Translations under genes and position numbers: made by a program
Shown: positions 52,377-61,648 of the stretch, piece by piece
Numbering within the stretch: position 1 is the first letter of the stretch
How the letters are laid out: each line of letters starts with the position of its first letter
Origin: G963556115 sp963677015
Lineage (GTDB): Bacteria > Planctomycetota > SZUA-567
Direction: 5' to 3'
DNA length: 64,000 nucleotides
Assembly: GCA_963677015.1 (NCBI GenBank)
Contig: OY781533.1
Coordinates: forward strand, 496,001-560,000
The notes under the pieces: model-generated
Told to the model about the DNA's origin: nothing
What the model saw: only the letters and a program-made list of their open reading frames with translations
Database searches by the model: none

Positions 52377-52894
52377 ATAGCAGCAGCTGTGTCTATACTA
52401 TAGATGAAAGCGCTAAATATTTGATATCGCGAGGAATAAATATGCAATTCGGTTGTGATGATGCTGTAACTATGTACTGAATATGGCGGGGCGTATGATG
52501 AGTGATCACGTGTATCTGTTAATTTGTCTTCCGCTTGAGTTTGGTGTGGTGTAACCTATGGGTGATCTAATGGTGAAAGTCCTTCAGTGATATGCCTTTA
52601 AGCTGTAAGTTTAAATATAGGTGTGCCAATATATATATTTGAACTAAGGGAATATTATGCAAGTATAGCAGGTATTAGTAATGCTGTGTTATAAAAGTAT
52701 ATTGAGTTAAAAATATTATACAAGCAGTTTGATATCACGGCTGCACAATTTAGATGGTGTGGTGTGGAATTATTAACTGTACATAGTTGAGATTTATGTT
52801 ATAAGGTATTTAGGGATTAATGTTTGATTTATAATTTCTAAAGTGTGAGTTATTGGTTGTAGTTATTTGGTAGGAAAAGAAGGAGTAATAGTAA
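52377..52894. other. AT-rich gap between the two DUF805 genes
   Basis: 518 bases. Two tiny ATG frames are present (52442-52480, with GAGGAA upstream; 52495-52554), each under 20 codons. No further gene or structure that I can support. Confidence 0.4.
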
Positions 52895-53284
52895 ATGAAT
52901 TTATATCAGTGGTTTAAATATTGTATTACTAATAAGTATGCGGATTTTGATGGTAGAGCCAGGCGTGAGGAATATTGGAGTTTTGCTTTGGTGAATGTTA
53001 TTATTTATGGTGTTTTGCAACTTTTGGCACATATAAGCAATGGGCTTGGTGGGATGGTATTTAATGTTCTTATTCTGGTATATTGCTTGGCTGTATTAAT
53101 ACCAGGCATTGCTGTGGCGGTACGGCGTTTACATGATGCCGGATATTCAGGGTATTGGGTTTTGTTGGGGTTTGTGCCTGTTATTGGTCTGGTACTTATA
53201 TATTTTCTGGTAAAAGACAGTGAAAGAGGAAACAACCGCTTTGGTCCGAGTTCGAAGTATCCGGAGGAAGAAAATTTTGAATGA
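52895..53284 (+). CDS. DUF805 membrane protein, copy 2
   Basis: 129 residues, a close paralogue of the upstream copy: YQWFKYCITNKYADFDGRAR against YQWFTYCIFNKYADFKGRAR, then VRRLHDAGYSGYWVLLGF and LVKDSERGNNRFGPSSKY. AAGGAG lies before the ATG, and an intrinsic terminator follows. The two copies point to a local tandem duplication followed by divergence of the spacer. Confidence 0.88.
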   Translation: MNLYQWFKYCITNKYADFDGRARREEYWSFALVNVIIYGVLQLLAHISNGLGGMVFNVLILVYCLAVLIPGIAVAVRRLHDAGYSGYWVLLGFVPVIGLVLIYFLVKDSERGNNRFGPSSKYPEEENFE

Positions 53285-53475
53285 GTTTTTCGCTCGTTTG
53301 AAATAATAGGATATTGATTTTGATACTGGACTGATAACTTTACCATAAATGCAGAGAGGTGTCCTGCTCTAAGCTGTACGCTGTGTGAATTGTTGTTTAT
53401 CATTTGAATCGAGATTTTTATCTTGTAAGGAGTTTACATTCGGTAATATTAGTCTGAATCTTGATTTATGCTTAT
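53285..53475. other. Spacer after DUF805 copy 2
   Basis: 190 bases between the gene and its terminator. Nothing recognisable. Confidence 0.3.
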
Positions 53476-53506
53476 GAGCTGCGGTTACGCAGCTCTTTTT
53501 ATTTTT
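53476..53506 (+). terminator. Terminator downstream of DUF805 copy 2
   Basis: 8-bp stem GAGCTGCG/CGCAGCTC with a GTTA loop, then TTTTTATTTTT. Confidence 0.8.
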
Positions 53507-54105
53507 AGGTGTTAAATATTTTCTAGGCATAAAAGTGTCCTGTAATTTTTTAAATTTGTCAATCTGGCTGTAATGTATTTCTTTATTGTAAGGTTAATAT
53601 AAAGTAAATTTTTTTAAATTTCAATAAATAGCTATAATTGTTTTTTCCGTTGTGGGTTGATAAACATTAAGCGTCAGCGGGAAGAGCTTCTTTAGCACTA
53701 TATTTTATGTTATATATATGGAAATAATAGTTTTGTTGTTGTTGTTTATTTGCTTGTTGATAATTTAACTTATTAATTTGTAGCGAGTAATATGGTTGAA
53801 TGAATTTTTGTCTTTAATTCAAATTTATAAAATTGGTTGTGTGCCTGAACGTAAATAGACTTATTTTATTAAGCTTATAAAATGATATGCTACCAGTTTG
53901 TTCGCTATATGTTCATTATTATATAAAAAACGGCTTGATATTTTTAATCGTCTGTTGTTAATATAGTAAACTATTATTGTAAGATTAAATGACTTATTTG
54001 TAACTATGTTTAGACTTAAATCTGCATTATCATCAAGACTGAAATATAATGAAATATGCTGTTTTTTTGTTGGATTTGCAGTTTTGTGTTATTTGAGGAG
54101 AGAAG
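53507..54105. other. Long AT-rich region before chemoreceptor 2
   Basis: About 600 bases with very high AT and many stops. No gene, RNA or convincing promoter could be identified by eye. Confidence 0.4.
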
Positions 54106-56226
54106 ATGTTCAAGCTGCGGTTGAGGTTTAAAGGCAAGGTGTTACTGCCGATTATTATTGTGGTTGTTATTGTTACGGGGTTGGTGCAATATGTCTCGTA
54201 TAGAGTGTCCAGTTCTATAGTTTTAGAAAATGCCAAGAATGAGATTGCTGTAAATGTAAAAAAAGTTAAAGATCTTGTTGATCAGCAGATAAAATCAAAT
54301 GAACAGTTTGTGGCGCAGTTATCCTATAATCCTGAAGTGGTCAATGCGTTTATGAGTAAGAGCGCAGAGAGTATGAAGAACTCCAGTGATTTTCTGGCGT
54401 TAACGATGAAGCGTTCAGAACAGATAGAAGGGTATGCACTTATTGATAAAAGCGGAAAAGTATTTCTGGCAAATGATGATAAACTTATCGGACTTGATCT
54501 TTCCGGCAGAGAATATTTTAAAGAAGCGCTTGCGGGTAAGTCTTATGTGTCGAAAGTGATAAGAAGTAAAGCGACCAATAATGCCGTGTTTTCGCTGAGT
54601 ACACCGGTGCGTAAGGGAGAAGACGTTGTCGGAGTGCTGGTAGTCGTTGATAAAATGAAATATATTGATGACAACATTGTTGCAGATGCAAAGATAGGTG
54701 AAAATGGCAGGGCATTTATCTTTGACAATGCTGGGGTGCTCCTGAGTTATCCTAAAGATCCGTCAAAGGTTTTGGATAAGGAGTTTTCCAAAAATAATGC
54801 AGTGGGTAAAGAAATAGCCACCCGGTCTCCTACCGTTGAACGGTATTGGTGGGCTCCGTCAAGCAGTTATCGGTATATGGGAGTTGATAAAACAGATAAT
54901 GGCTGGAATGTAGGGATGAGTGTTTCAGAAGCAAATTTTCTGGTAAAGATGGAGAAGGTATTGATTCTGTCTTTGGGCGGAACATTGTTTCTGGTGGTTA
55001 TAATATGTGTGGTAGTGCTGTTTGTCGTGGGGCCAGTCGCTAAAATTATGGCGGCAGTAAACGGCAGTATCGGGAATTTATCCCGTGGTAATAATAGTGA
55101 CATAGAAGTCTTTAATAAAATTCTTAATCGTGCGGTAAAACGGCAGGATGAACTCTCCGAGATAGCTGAATCACTCTTTGGTATGAAGCATTATCTGGCT
55201 GATATGGCCGGCACTGCTTCAAAGATTGCAGCTAAGGATCTGAGTGCAGGCACAGAGTGTCGGGGTGAGGATGATATGCTCGGTAACGCATTTCAAAATA
55301 TGCTGCGTGAATTTAACAAAGCTTTTTCTCAGGTGCATAATACTGTAGAACAGGTTAATAAAGGGGCAGCACAGCTGAGTTCGGCGAGTCAGTCTCTATC
55401 CAGCGGTGCTGCAGGTCAGGCGGCCTCAATTGAGGAAATAGGTGCTGCTGTCTCTGAGCTTGGAACTCAGACAAAGTATAATGCTGATAATGCAACCGAA
55501 GCAAATGAGATCTCGATTGCGGCGAATAACTCCGCTATGGATGGGCGTAAGCAGATGGAGCAGCTGTCATCGGCAATGGAGCGTATCTCAGGCAGAGCAA
55601 AAGAAACTCAGAACGTTATTAAGACCATTGATGATATCGCTTTTCAGACAAACCTTCTTGCACTCAATGCTGCGGTTGAGGCGGCACGAGCAGGACAGCA
55701 TGGCAAGGGGTTTGCGGTGGTTGCAGAGGAGGTACGTAATCTGGCTGCGCGGAGTGCGAAAGCGGCCGGTGAAACAGCAGAACTTATTGAGAATATGGTG
55801 AATGAGATTTTTGAGGGAAATAAAATGGCGGGGGTTACAGCCGAATCTCTCAATGGTATTGCCGAGGGAATTGAGAAATCAGCGACAATCATATCAGAGA
55901 TAGCGAAAGCATCAAATGAACAGGCGGCGAGTGTTTCACAGATCGATATCTCGCTCAAGCAGATAGAGAGCATTACTCAGTCTAATACGGCAAATGCTGA
56001 AGAAACGGCAAATTCCAGTGAGGAAATGATGACTATATCAGCTGAGCTTACACAGCTTGTCAGTGAATTTAAACTTTCAGAACAGGAGCAGAAGAGACCG
56101 GTAAAAAATGCCAAAAGACGTATCGGCGGGAAAAAGCAGAATATTGTAAGGTCTATGGCAAATGCCGCAATCGTTCACCCTGAAGACAGCATTGTGCTTG
56201 ATGATTCAGAGTTTGGTAAGTTTTAA
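54106..56226 (+). CDS. Methyl-accepting chemotaxis protein with Cache sensor and CheR-tether tail
   Basis: 706-residue chemoreceptor. TM1 at about 15-35, a periplasmic double-Cache-type sensor (about 40-275; EGYALIDKSGKVFLANDDKLIG, GREYFKEALAGKSYVS, RAFIFDNAGVLLSYP), TM2 at about 285-307, a HAMP-like region, and the signalling domain with IDDIAFQTNLLALNAAVEAARAG near 507-529. The C-terminus ends LDDSEFGKF; the last five residues fit the CheR-binding aromatic-x-x-aromatic pattern, as in the first receptor. AGGAG is 5-10 bases before the ATG. Cache domains often bind amino acids or organic acids; the ligand is unknown. Confidence 0.94.
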   Translation: MFKLRLRFKGKVLLPIIIVVVIVTGLVQYVSYRVSSSIVLENAKNEIAVNVKKVKDLVDQQIKSNEQFVAQLSYNPEVVNAFMSKSAESMKNSSDFLALTMKRSEQIEGYALIDKSGKVFLANDDKLIGLDLSGREYFKEALAGKSYVSKVIRSKATNNAVFSLSTPVRKGEDVVGVLVVVDKMKYIDDNIVADAKIGENGRAFIFDNAGVLLSYPKDPSKVLDKEFSKNNAVGKEIATRSPTVERYWWAPSSSYRYMGVDKTDNGWNVGMSVSEANFLVKMEKVLILSLGGTLFLVVIICVVVLFVVGPVAKIMAAVNGSIGNLSRGNNSDIEVFNKILNRAVKRQDELSEIAESLFGMKHYLADMAGTASKIAAKDLSAGTECRGEDDMLGNAFQNMLREFNKAFSQVHNTVEQVNKGAAQLSSASQSLSSGAAGQAASIEEIGAAVSELGTQTKYNADNATEANEISIAANNSAMDGRKQMEQLSSAMERISGRAKETQNVIKTIDDIAFQTNLLALNAAVEAARAGQHGKGFAVVAEEVRNLAARSAKAAGETAELIENMVNEIFEGNKMAGVTAESLNGIAEGIEKSATIISEIAKASNEQAASVSQIDISLKQIESITQSNTANAEETANSSEEMMTISAELTQLVSEFKLSEQEQKRPVKNAKRRIGGKKQNIVRSMANAAIVHPEDSIVLDDSEFGKF

Positions 56227-56288
56227 TGTGAGTGATAATTAAAATTTCAACTCAAAATTTATGTTAAAAGTTGTTGTCTTGATCAACA

Positions 56289-56326
56289 GGTCCCGGAAAT
56301 GAGAATGTTCATTTCCGGGACCTTTA
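56289..56326 (+). terminator. Terminator of chemoreceptor 2
   Basis: Perfect 14-bp hairpin GGTCCCGGAAATGA/TCATTTCCGGGACC, 6-base loop, followed by TTTACTT. Confidence 0.8.
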
Positions 56327-56327
56327 C

Positions 56328-56370
56328 TTGACATTAGCTGCCATTACCGTATAGTATAGCAGTATGTCAA
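56328..56370 (+). promoter_or_regulatory. Promoter with flanking inverted repeat before the metal-handling genes
   Basis: Perfect TTGACA (56328-56333), 16 bases, TATAGT (56350-56355). TTGACAT (56328-56334) is repeated inverted as ATGTCAA (56364-56370), so a regulator could bracket the core promoter. Confidence 0.55.
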
Positions 56371-56395
56371 ATAAGTTTACAGGTGGTATCATCTT

Positions 56396-56803
56396 ATGTG
56401 GTTGAAGGTTATGCCTTTCAGAAAAAGTATGCTGGCGCTGCTGGCTCTGGTGATAATTGCATTTGCGCCATTGTTACAGCAGTTGCATTTGTCGACGTGC
56501 CACTGTAATCTCTGCCAGTGTGTTGCGCATAACATTAATTTGGCTGAATATAATCGGAAAATGGGGTTTTGTTTAAAGAACCTTCCGCAGCGCGCTCCTG
56601 TAAAAGCTCCGGCACAACATGACAGTGATGAATGTCCGATTTGTAAAATGTATGCCAGCATCTCCAGCGGCTTTAATATTCCATATTTAAGCGGTGAGCT
56701 TTTCACTGAAATAGTTTTGCTTGAGAGAATGGAACATATTGGCATAATCATAAACTCCGGTGCACATATTGAGCATTCTTCCAGAGCTCCGCCTTCCTGC
56801 TGA
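56396..56803 (+). CDS. Small Cys-rich membrane protein of unknown function
   Basis: 135 residues. A hydrophobic segment (about 11-30) works as an anchor or uncleaved signal. Right after it comes a cysteine cluster C35-x-C37-x2-C40-x-C42, later C59, then HDSDECPIC (C80/C83) and a terminal Cys135, plus several His. The CPxC with nearby His resembles DUF2946-like proteins seen near metal genes, but the match is loose. It lies upstream of the permease on the same strand with a 261-base gap. A role in metal binding is inference. Confidence 0.6.
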   Translation: MWLKVMPFRKSMLALLALVIIAFAPLLQQLHLSTCHCNLCQCVAHNINLAEYNRKMGFCLKNLPQRAPVKAPAQHDSDECPICKMYASISSGFNIPYLSGELFTEIVLLERMEHIGIIINSGAHIEHSSRAPPSC

Positions 56804-57064
56804 ATTTTAATTATTACAACTGAGTTTTATTTTGTGTGACGACCTTTATAGCGGTTGGAATTTTGCTATGGGGTTGATAAATTATCTGTTGGGCTAGTAA
56901 TTAATATCATAGTTTTCAGCAATATTAAGGATAAATAGAGTTTACTGATTCCTGTAGTAATTATGGAGCAACACTGATGTGCCGATGTTACAGGCTTAAA
57001 CGGCAATTGTATGCTTATTATCAGTATCGCTTGTTGTGAATAATCTTTTTGCTGCTGTTTGCTT

Positions 57065-58189
57065 ATGAAAAATCAGGATAATGAGAAAATTATGAGTATA
57101 GCAAGTATTGATATAAAAGAGAGTCCCGGTGTTTTGCAGTGGCTGCAGAGATTGGGAAAAATCGGGAGTATGCTGTTTATAATTGGAGCATATCTGCTAT
57201 TGTTTGTTTTTCACAAAAGTGAAGAGGTAAAAACATTATCGGTAGTGTTTTTCAGCATAATGTTTGAAGCGATACCATTTATGCTGGTTGGGTCGCTTAT
57301 TGGCGGTATTATTGAGAGTTTTGTCAGTAGGGAGAAATTATTAAAAGTTGTCCCTAAAGGACGCATTTTGCCGATAATGCTGGCGGCTGCACTTGGACTA
57401 GTGTTGCCTGTATGTGAATGTGCTATAGTTCCTGTTGTGCACCGTCTGTGTCGTAAAGGCCTGCCGCCTGAGGCGGCCATAGCATATCTCTTAGGAGGTC
57501 CTGCTGTCAATCCGGTAGTGGCATTCTCTACAGCACTGGCGTATAAATTTGACTGGTATATGGTAGCATTACGTTTGCTCCTCGGGTATTTTCTGGCGGT
57601 TGTAATTGCTCTGGTGGTACAGTATCTGCTCTCTGGAAAAAAGATTTTAATTTCTGGTACTGATAACAGTCATGAGCATTCGCATTCTTGCGGGTGCTGT
57701 TCGCATGGACATGATCATGGTCATAGTCATGCGCATTCACACTCAAAAGCTAAGGTCAGTAAAAGCGGTGAGTTTATAGGTAAACTGAAATCATGTGTTA
57801 ATCATGCGTCGGAAGATTTTCTCGGGGCGGGGCATTATCTGGTAATCGGGGCATTTATTGCCGCATTGGCTCAGACTTTTATTGATCGTTCATTCTTTAC
57901 TTCTTTCTCGGCTGTTCCGTTTCTTCCGGTAGTTATGATGATGCTACTGGCTATTCTGCTTAATCTCTGTTCTGAGACTGATGCCTTTATTATAGCATCG
58001 ATGCGGGGATTACTTCCAGTAAGCGCGCAGCTGGCATTTATGCTTACTGGGCCTATTTTTGATCTCAAACTGTTATTGATGTATCAGCGCATATTCAGCA
58101 AGCGTACTATATTCTATCTGTCAATTACAATTTTACTCGCTGTGTTTGCGGTGTGCGCTGTTATTGAAGTTTTGGGAGGGGGAGTATGA
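57065..58189 (+). CDS. Permease of the DUF318/ArsP_1 family with His-rich loop
   Basis: 374-residue inner-membrane permease with about 8 spans in two halves. The first half contains the family motif PVCECAIVPVVHRLCRKGLPPEAAIAYLLGGPAVNP (about residues 115-150, Cys-Glu-Cys); the second repeats it as NLCSETDAFIIASMRGLLP (about 300-318). Between them a cytoplasmic or periplasmic loop (about 199-228) is packed with His and Cys (HEHSHSCGCCSHGHDHGHSH), a typical metal-binding loop. The paralogue pair with the next gene resembles B. subtilis YcgR/YcgQ. The start is uncertain: ATG 57065 or ATG 57092, the latter with a weak GAGA site. Zinc or another divalent ion is the likely cargo (inference). Confidence 0.85.
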   Translation: MKNQDNEKIMSIASIDIKESPGVLQWLQRLGKIGSMLFIIGAYLLLFVFHKSEEVKTLSVVFFSIMFEAIPFMLVGSLIGGIIESFVSREKLLKVVPKGRILPIMLAAALGLVLPVCECAIVPVVHRLCRKGLPPEAAIAYLLGGPAVNPVVAFSTALAYKFDWYMVALRLLLGYFLAVVIALVVQYLLSGKKILISGTDNSHEHSHSCGCCSHGHDHGHSHAHSHSKAKVSKSGEFIGKLKSCVNHASEDFLGAGHYLVIGAFIAALAQTFIDRSFFTSFSAVPFLPVVMMMLLAILLNLCSETDAFIIASMRGLLPVSAQLAFMLTGPIFDLKLLLMYQRIFSKRTIFYLSITILLAVFAVCAVIEVLGGGV

Positions 58190-58986
58190 ACAGTCTAAAA
58201 AAGCTTTATAATGAGATAAACTGGAAAATACTGGTATATACTTTCTGGTTTACGGTTATGGGAAAGGTTGTTCTTACCGGGGAGTATATTGCATTTTTAC
58301 GGCCGGGATTTGTATTTGTGGCTGTTCTTGCGGTTATTTCCCTGTTGATATTTATCTTTGCCGCCTGCTCGGAAGATACCCAAGAGGTTCATTCACGTAA
58401 AAATAGTCTTTTTCGTACTATGATTTTAATTATGCCGCTGTTATATTATCTGAATGCGCAGGGAGAAATTCTCGGCGCTCAGGCTTTCTCAAAACGCAGT
58501 ACCGGTATGCCGGTAATTAGCGGGTCGGTTGAGAAATCTGCAAATTCCCGAATAACTCTGGAGGCGGACTCAGATACGTCTGAACCGCTGGATATAAACG
58601 GTGACGCTATTTTTCAGATTCCGGATGAGCTGGTTCCTGATCCGTCAGATCTCACTATAATTGATCTTTATGATATGCCGGAAAAATTTCTTGGTAAAAA
58701 GATAACCGTAAGTGGTATGCTGCATAAGGATGATCCTGAACTAAAAAATCAGGATGGAGCAGTGATTCCGCTGATATATCGTTTTGTAATAACCTGCTGT
58801 GCCGCAGATGCTTTACCGGCGGCGATTCTGGTTAATCGTGATAATATGGTTGATTTTCAGGAGGGTGAATGGGTTGAGGTCAGTGGCCGTTTTGAGACGA
58901 TAAAAAAGGGAGATGATAATATTCCGGTAATAAATGATCCGGAGGTAAAAAAGATTCCGGCTCCGCAAGAGCCGTATTTATATTGA
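58186..58986 (+). CDS. TIGR03943/DUF1980 family protein, permease partner
   Basis: 266 residues. Two membrane spans near the N-terminus (about 38-60, 75-92) are followed by a soluble domain whose conserved block is GKKITVSGMLHKDD and YRFVITCCAADALPAAILV (about 196-215, with a Cys pair) and a beta-rich tail. This is the partner family of DUF318 permeases (YcgQ type), with an unknown biochemical role. Its ATG overlaps the permease stop (ATGA), so translation is coupled. Its stop codon lies inside the left arm of the following terminator. Confidence 0.85.
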   Translation: MNSLKKLYNEINWKILVYTFWFTVMGKVVLTGEYIAFLRPGFVFVAVLAVISLLIFIFAACSEDTQEVHSRKNSLFRTMILIMPLLYYLNAQGEILGAQAFSKRSTGMPVISGSVEKSANSRITLEADSDTSEPLDINGDAIFQIPDELVPDPSDLTIIDLYDMPEKFLGKKITVSGMLHKDDPELKNQDGAVIPLIYRFVITCCAADALPAAILVNRDNMVDFQEGEWVEVSGRFETIKKGDDNIPVINDPEVKKIPAPQEPYLY

Positions 58987-59030
58987 TCAGTACAATGAGG
59001 ATATTATTCAGTACTGATCAATAGCTTTTT
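58982..59030. terminator. Bidirectional terminator between the TIGR03943 gene and chemoreceptor 3
   Basis: Perfect 12-bp arms ATTGATCAGTAC/GTACTGATCAAT with a 17-base loop, followed by AGCTTTTTATAAT. Confidence 0.65.
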
Positions 59031-59050
59031 ATAATAATATGTATGTAACG

Positions 59051-61183
59051 TTACTCCAATCTGAACATTGAAAGCATTTTCAGCAGTTCCTGTGATTCAT
59101 TTTTCAGGGTATCAGCGAGTGTTGCCGCCTGTTCGGCGCTCGAAGTGTTCTGCTGAATTGCGGTATCAATCTGTTCAACTTCAGAGCTTATTGCTGAAAC
59201 ATTCTGTGCCTGTTCGTTGCTGGATAGGGATATATTCTCAATAAGTTCTGATGATTTAATGATTTCATGGACAATATTTTTCAGTGACTCCGCACTCTGC
59301 TCTGCCAGTGCGGCTCCATTTTTTACATTGTTGTCTGAGGAGGAGATAAGATCTGAAATTTCCTTCGCTGCTTTTGCACTGCGTGAGGCTAAATTACGAA
59401 CCTCTTCGGCAACAACAGAGAAACCTTTTCCATGCTGACCTGCTCTGGCCGCTTCAACTGCAGCATTAAGCGCCAGCAGGTTGGTTTGAAAAGCAATGTC
59501 ATCAATGACCTTGGTTATTTTGCTTATCTCCTGACTGGAAGCGGTAATCTGGCTCATGGCTTCAACCATATCATTCATCTGATTACTGCCGATATTCGCT
59601 GTTTCGCGGGCATTGTCTGTGATTTTTCTGGCATTATGTGCGTCATCAGCGTTTTTGGCTGTCTGCTGGTTGAGTATTGTTATTGCCGAAGATATATTCT
59701 CAAGTGATGCCGCACTCTCAGTGGATACAATATTTACAGAATGGCTGGCATCGGAGATATCTCCAGTATTGCTATTTACCTGTTTGGCTGCAGTGTTTAC
59801 AGAGTTTAAAGTATTGCTGACATTGTCGATCATCTCTGAAATTGCTTTGCCGATGCGATCATGTTTTGAACGGGCATTATATTTAAAACTCCAGTCTCCT
59901 TCAGCCATTTTTATAATTAATTCGGTTATGTCGGTATTTACCTTGATGATATTTCTGCATGCATCTGCCATCTCTCCCAGTTCGTCGGTTGATTGATAGC
60001 AAACATCTACATCGGTCTCTCCTTGAGCCAGAGTTCTCAGTGCTTGTGATACTTCTTTAACACCATTGGCAATCTTGCCGACGGTAAACCAGACAATGAT
60101 GCATATGATCGCCACAATGCAGACAATACCTATTACTATCGCAGTTATAGTTTGGTTAATGTCCCCACCGGCGGTAGTTGCTGCAAGCTGTATGCGATTG
60201 TCAAGTTTGGTTGTGTCAATGAGCATGCAGAGTATACCTATTTTGACTCCAGCAAAATCAGTAACCGGTATCAGAGTAATGTTGTTCAGTCCGCTGTTAA
60301 TATTTATCAGGCTGTCTGTACATCGGCTGAGGTACTCCGGTGTTATAATGTTAAGAATTTTTTCCATATCAGTTGCTGCACAGGTGATATATTCAGAACC
60401 GACAGGGGGATATTTTTCTGGGATATTCATTCTTTTGGCAATTTTGAGAAGATCTGATTTCATAAATACGGCAAATTCTTCATCTTTCTCATTTTTTAGC
60501 AGATTCAGTAGTGGAGCGTAACTGAAGTAATTCTCAACACTGCCGAGAGTTTTTCCTTGAGAGTTTTTTATCGGACAGATACCGCGAATTACAAAACCAC
60601 CTCTGCCGACTTCAATACCGGTAATATTTTTACTGTCTCTAATAGCTTCCACAACGGTTTTTCGGAAAGATGAAAGATCATCTGTAATATCTAATTTTTG
60701 TTTGTTTCTCTCAGCCTGCCAGCCATCACGCCAGGTGCGAGCCAGGCTGCGAGCTGGAGCTATATGAAAATGGATATGCGGCTTACCGAAAATCGTGTTG
60801 GTTGAGTATCCTTCCTGGAATTTTTTAAACTCGTCTTTGAGCAGTTTACGGGCTTCGCGACATTTGGGATCATTTTCGTCGGTTGTAGAACCAGAGGCTG
60901 CTATATTGTAGGCATTAATTACCCAGTCAGGGGTGGTGAAAAGCGCTGCCTGTTCGAGGGCTCTGCCTTCCATGGAGTCGAGTAATGCCTGGTATTCTGA
61001 GTATTTATTTTGAATGCGTTCTTTCAGCAGTAATTCATGGGTGGCTTTTAAATCTTCAATGTGCTGATTTGACAGTATCGTCAAGATATAATAGACTCCA
61101 ATTGAACCGGCTATACCTGCTATGGTTAGTGCAGCAAATATCGGTAATAGCAGGCGGTATCTGAGATTCAGTTTTAGTGGCAT
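59051..61183 (-). CDS. Methyl-accepting chemotaxis protein with Cache_3-like sensor
   Basis: 710-residue chemoreceptor. TM1 at about 12-32; the periplasmic sensor (about 35-330) has the segment GKPHIHFHIAPARSLARTWR, which fits the dCache_3 family, followed by DDLSSFRKTVVEA. TM2 is at about 347-370, then HAMP (VKEVSQALRTLAQGETDVDV) and the signalling domain with IDDIAFQTNLLALNAAVEAARAG. It ends in MLSMFRLE and has no CheR pentapeptide. I choose the ATG at 61183 because GGAAGG lies 7 bases upstream; the ATG at 61198 would include that site in the coding part. It has its own promoter at 61312-61340. Confidence 0.93.
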   Translation of the reverse strand: MPLKLNLRYRLLLPIFAALTIAGIAGSIGVYYILTILSNQHIEDLKATHELLLKERIQNKYSEYQALLDSMEGRALEQAALFTTPDWVINAYNIAASGSTTDENDPKCREARKLLKDEFKKFQEGYSTNTIFGKPHIHFHIAPARSLARTWRDGWQAERNKQKLDITDDLSSFRKTVVEAIRDSKNITGIEVGRGGFVIRGICPIKNSQGKTLGSVENYFSYAPLLNLLKNEKDEEFAVFMKSDLLKIAKRMNIPEKYPPVGSEYITCAATDMEKILNIITPEYLSRCTDSLININSGLNNITLIPVTDFAGVKIGILCMLIDTTKLDNRIQLAATTAGGDINQTITAIVIGIVCIVAIICIIVWFTVGKIANGVKEVSQALRTLAQGETDVDVCYQSTDELGEMADACRNIIKVNTDITELIIKMAEGDWSFKYNARSKHDRIGKAISEMIDNVSNTLNSVNTAAKQVNSNTGDISDASHSVNIVSTESAASLENISSAITILNQQTAKNADDAHNARKITDNARETANIGSNQMNDMVEAMSQITASSQEISKITKVIDDIAFQTNLLALNAAVEAARAGQHGKGFSVVAEEVRNLASRSAKAAKEISDLISSSDNNVKNGAALAEQSAESLKNIVHEIIKSSELIENISLSSNEQAQNVSAISSEVEQIDTAIQQNTSSAEQAATLADTLKNESQELLKMLSMFRLE

Positions 61184-61311
61184 TGTCTTGCCTTCCATAG
61201 TTGTATAGTAATATATATTAGTAATATGCGGCTTGTGTTATTAATAATTCTTTTTATACGAACAACAGGAGTATACCGGGAAGCTTACTGAAAACTTCGC
61301 CTATATCAGTC

Positions 61312-61340
61312 AGTATAGTTCTGAAGAAATTTTCTGTCAA
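61312..61340 (-). promoter_or_regulatory. Promoter of chemoreceptor 3
   Basis: On the minus strand a perfect TTGACA (61340-61335), 17 bases, TATACT (61317-61312). The leader would be about 120 bases. Confidence 0.65.
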
Positions 61341-61563
61341 ATAAAATAGACGAATAAATTTAAAATATAGAGGATGGCGATTATTGTTATATGCTGATAA
61401 TGCTATCCGTAATATCCGACTATTATTTTATGAATGGTGAGTCGTTAAAAAAATATTGAGTACATGCCCATACCGTTGTTACTGGGATTTTAGGTTGATT
61501 TTTGGGCATTTGTGAGAGTTGAATGTCGTGTGGTGTAATATGCTAAAAATATTTATAATTAAA

Positions 61564-61594
61564 GAGCAGACTCCTGTCTGAAGAGAGTCTGCTC
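61564..61594 (-). terminator. Terminator of hydG
   Basis: 10-bp stem GAGCAGACTC/GAGTCTGCTC with an 11-base loop; on the minus strand followed by TTTAATTAT. Confidence 0.65.
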
Positions 61595-61648
61595 AGTCTT
61601 TAATTACGCTATAAGGCGGGTAGCGTATTGTTATAGTATGGCTGTACT

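Larger units (their letters stand above)
61184..61648. other. Intergenic region between chemoreceptor 3 and hydG
   Basis: 465 bases containing the receptor promoter and the hydG terminator listed separately. The remainder shows no gene. Confidence 0.5.

Noticed and set aside
52442..52554. Two tiny frames (12 and 19 codons) between the DUF805 genes
   Set aside because: Only the first has a weak ribosome site; too short to separate from chance.
56977..57039. 20-codon frame MCRCYRLKRQ... before the permease gene, possible leader peptide
   Set aside because: No Shine-Dalgarno site and no terminator or antiterminator structure around it.
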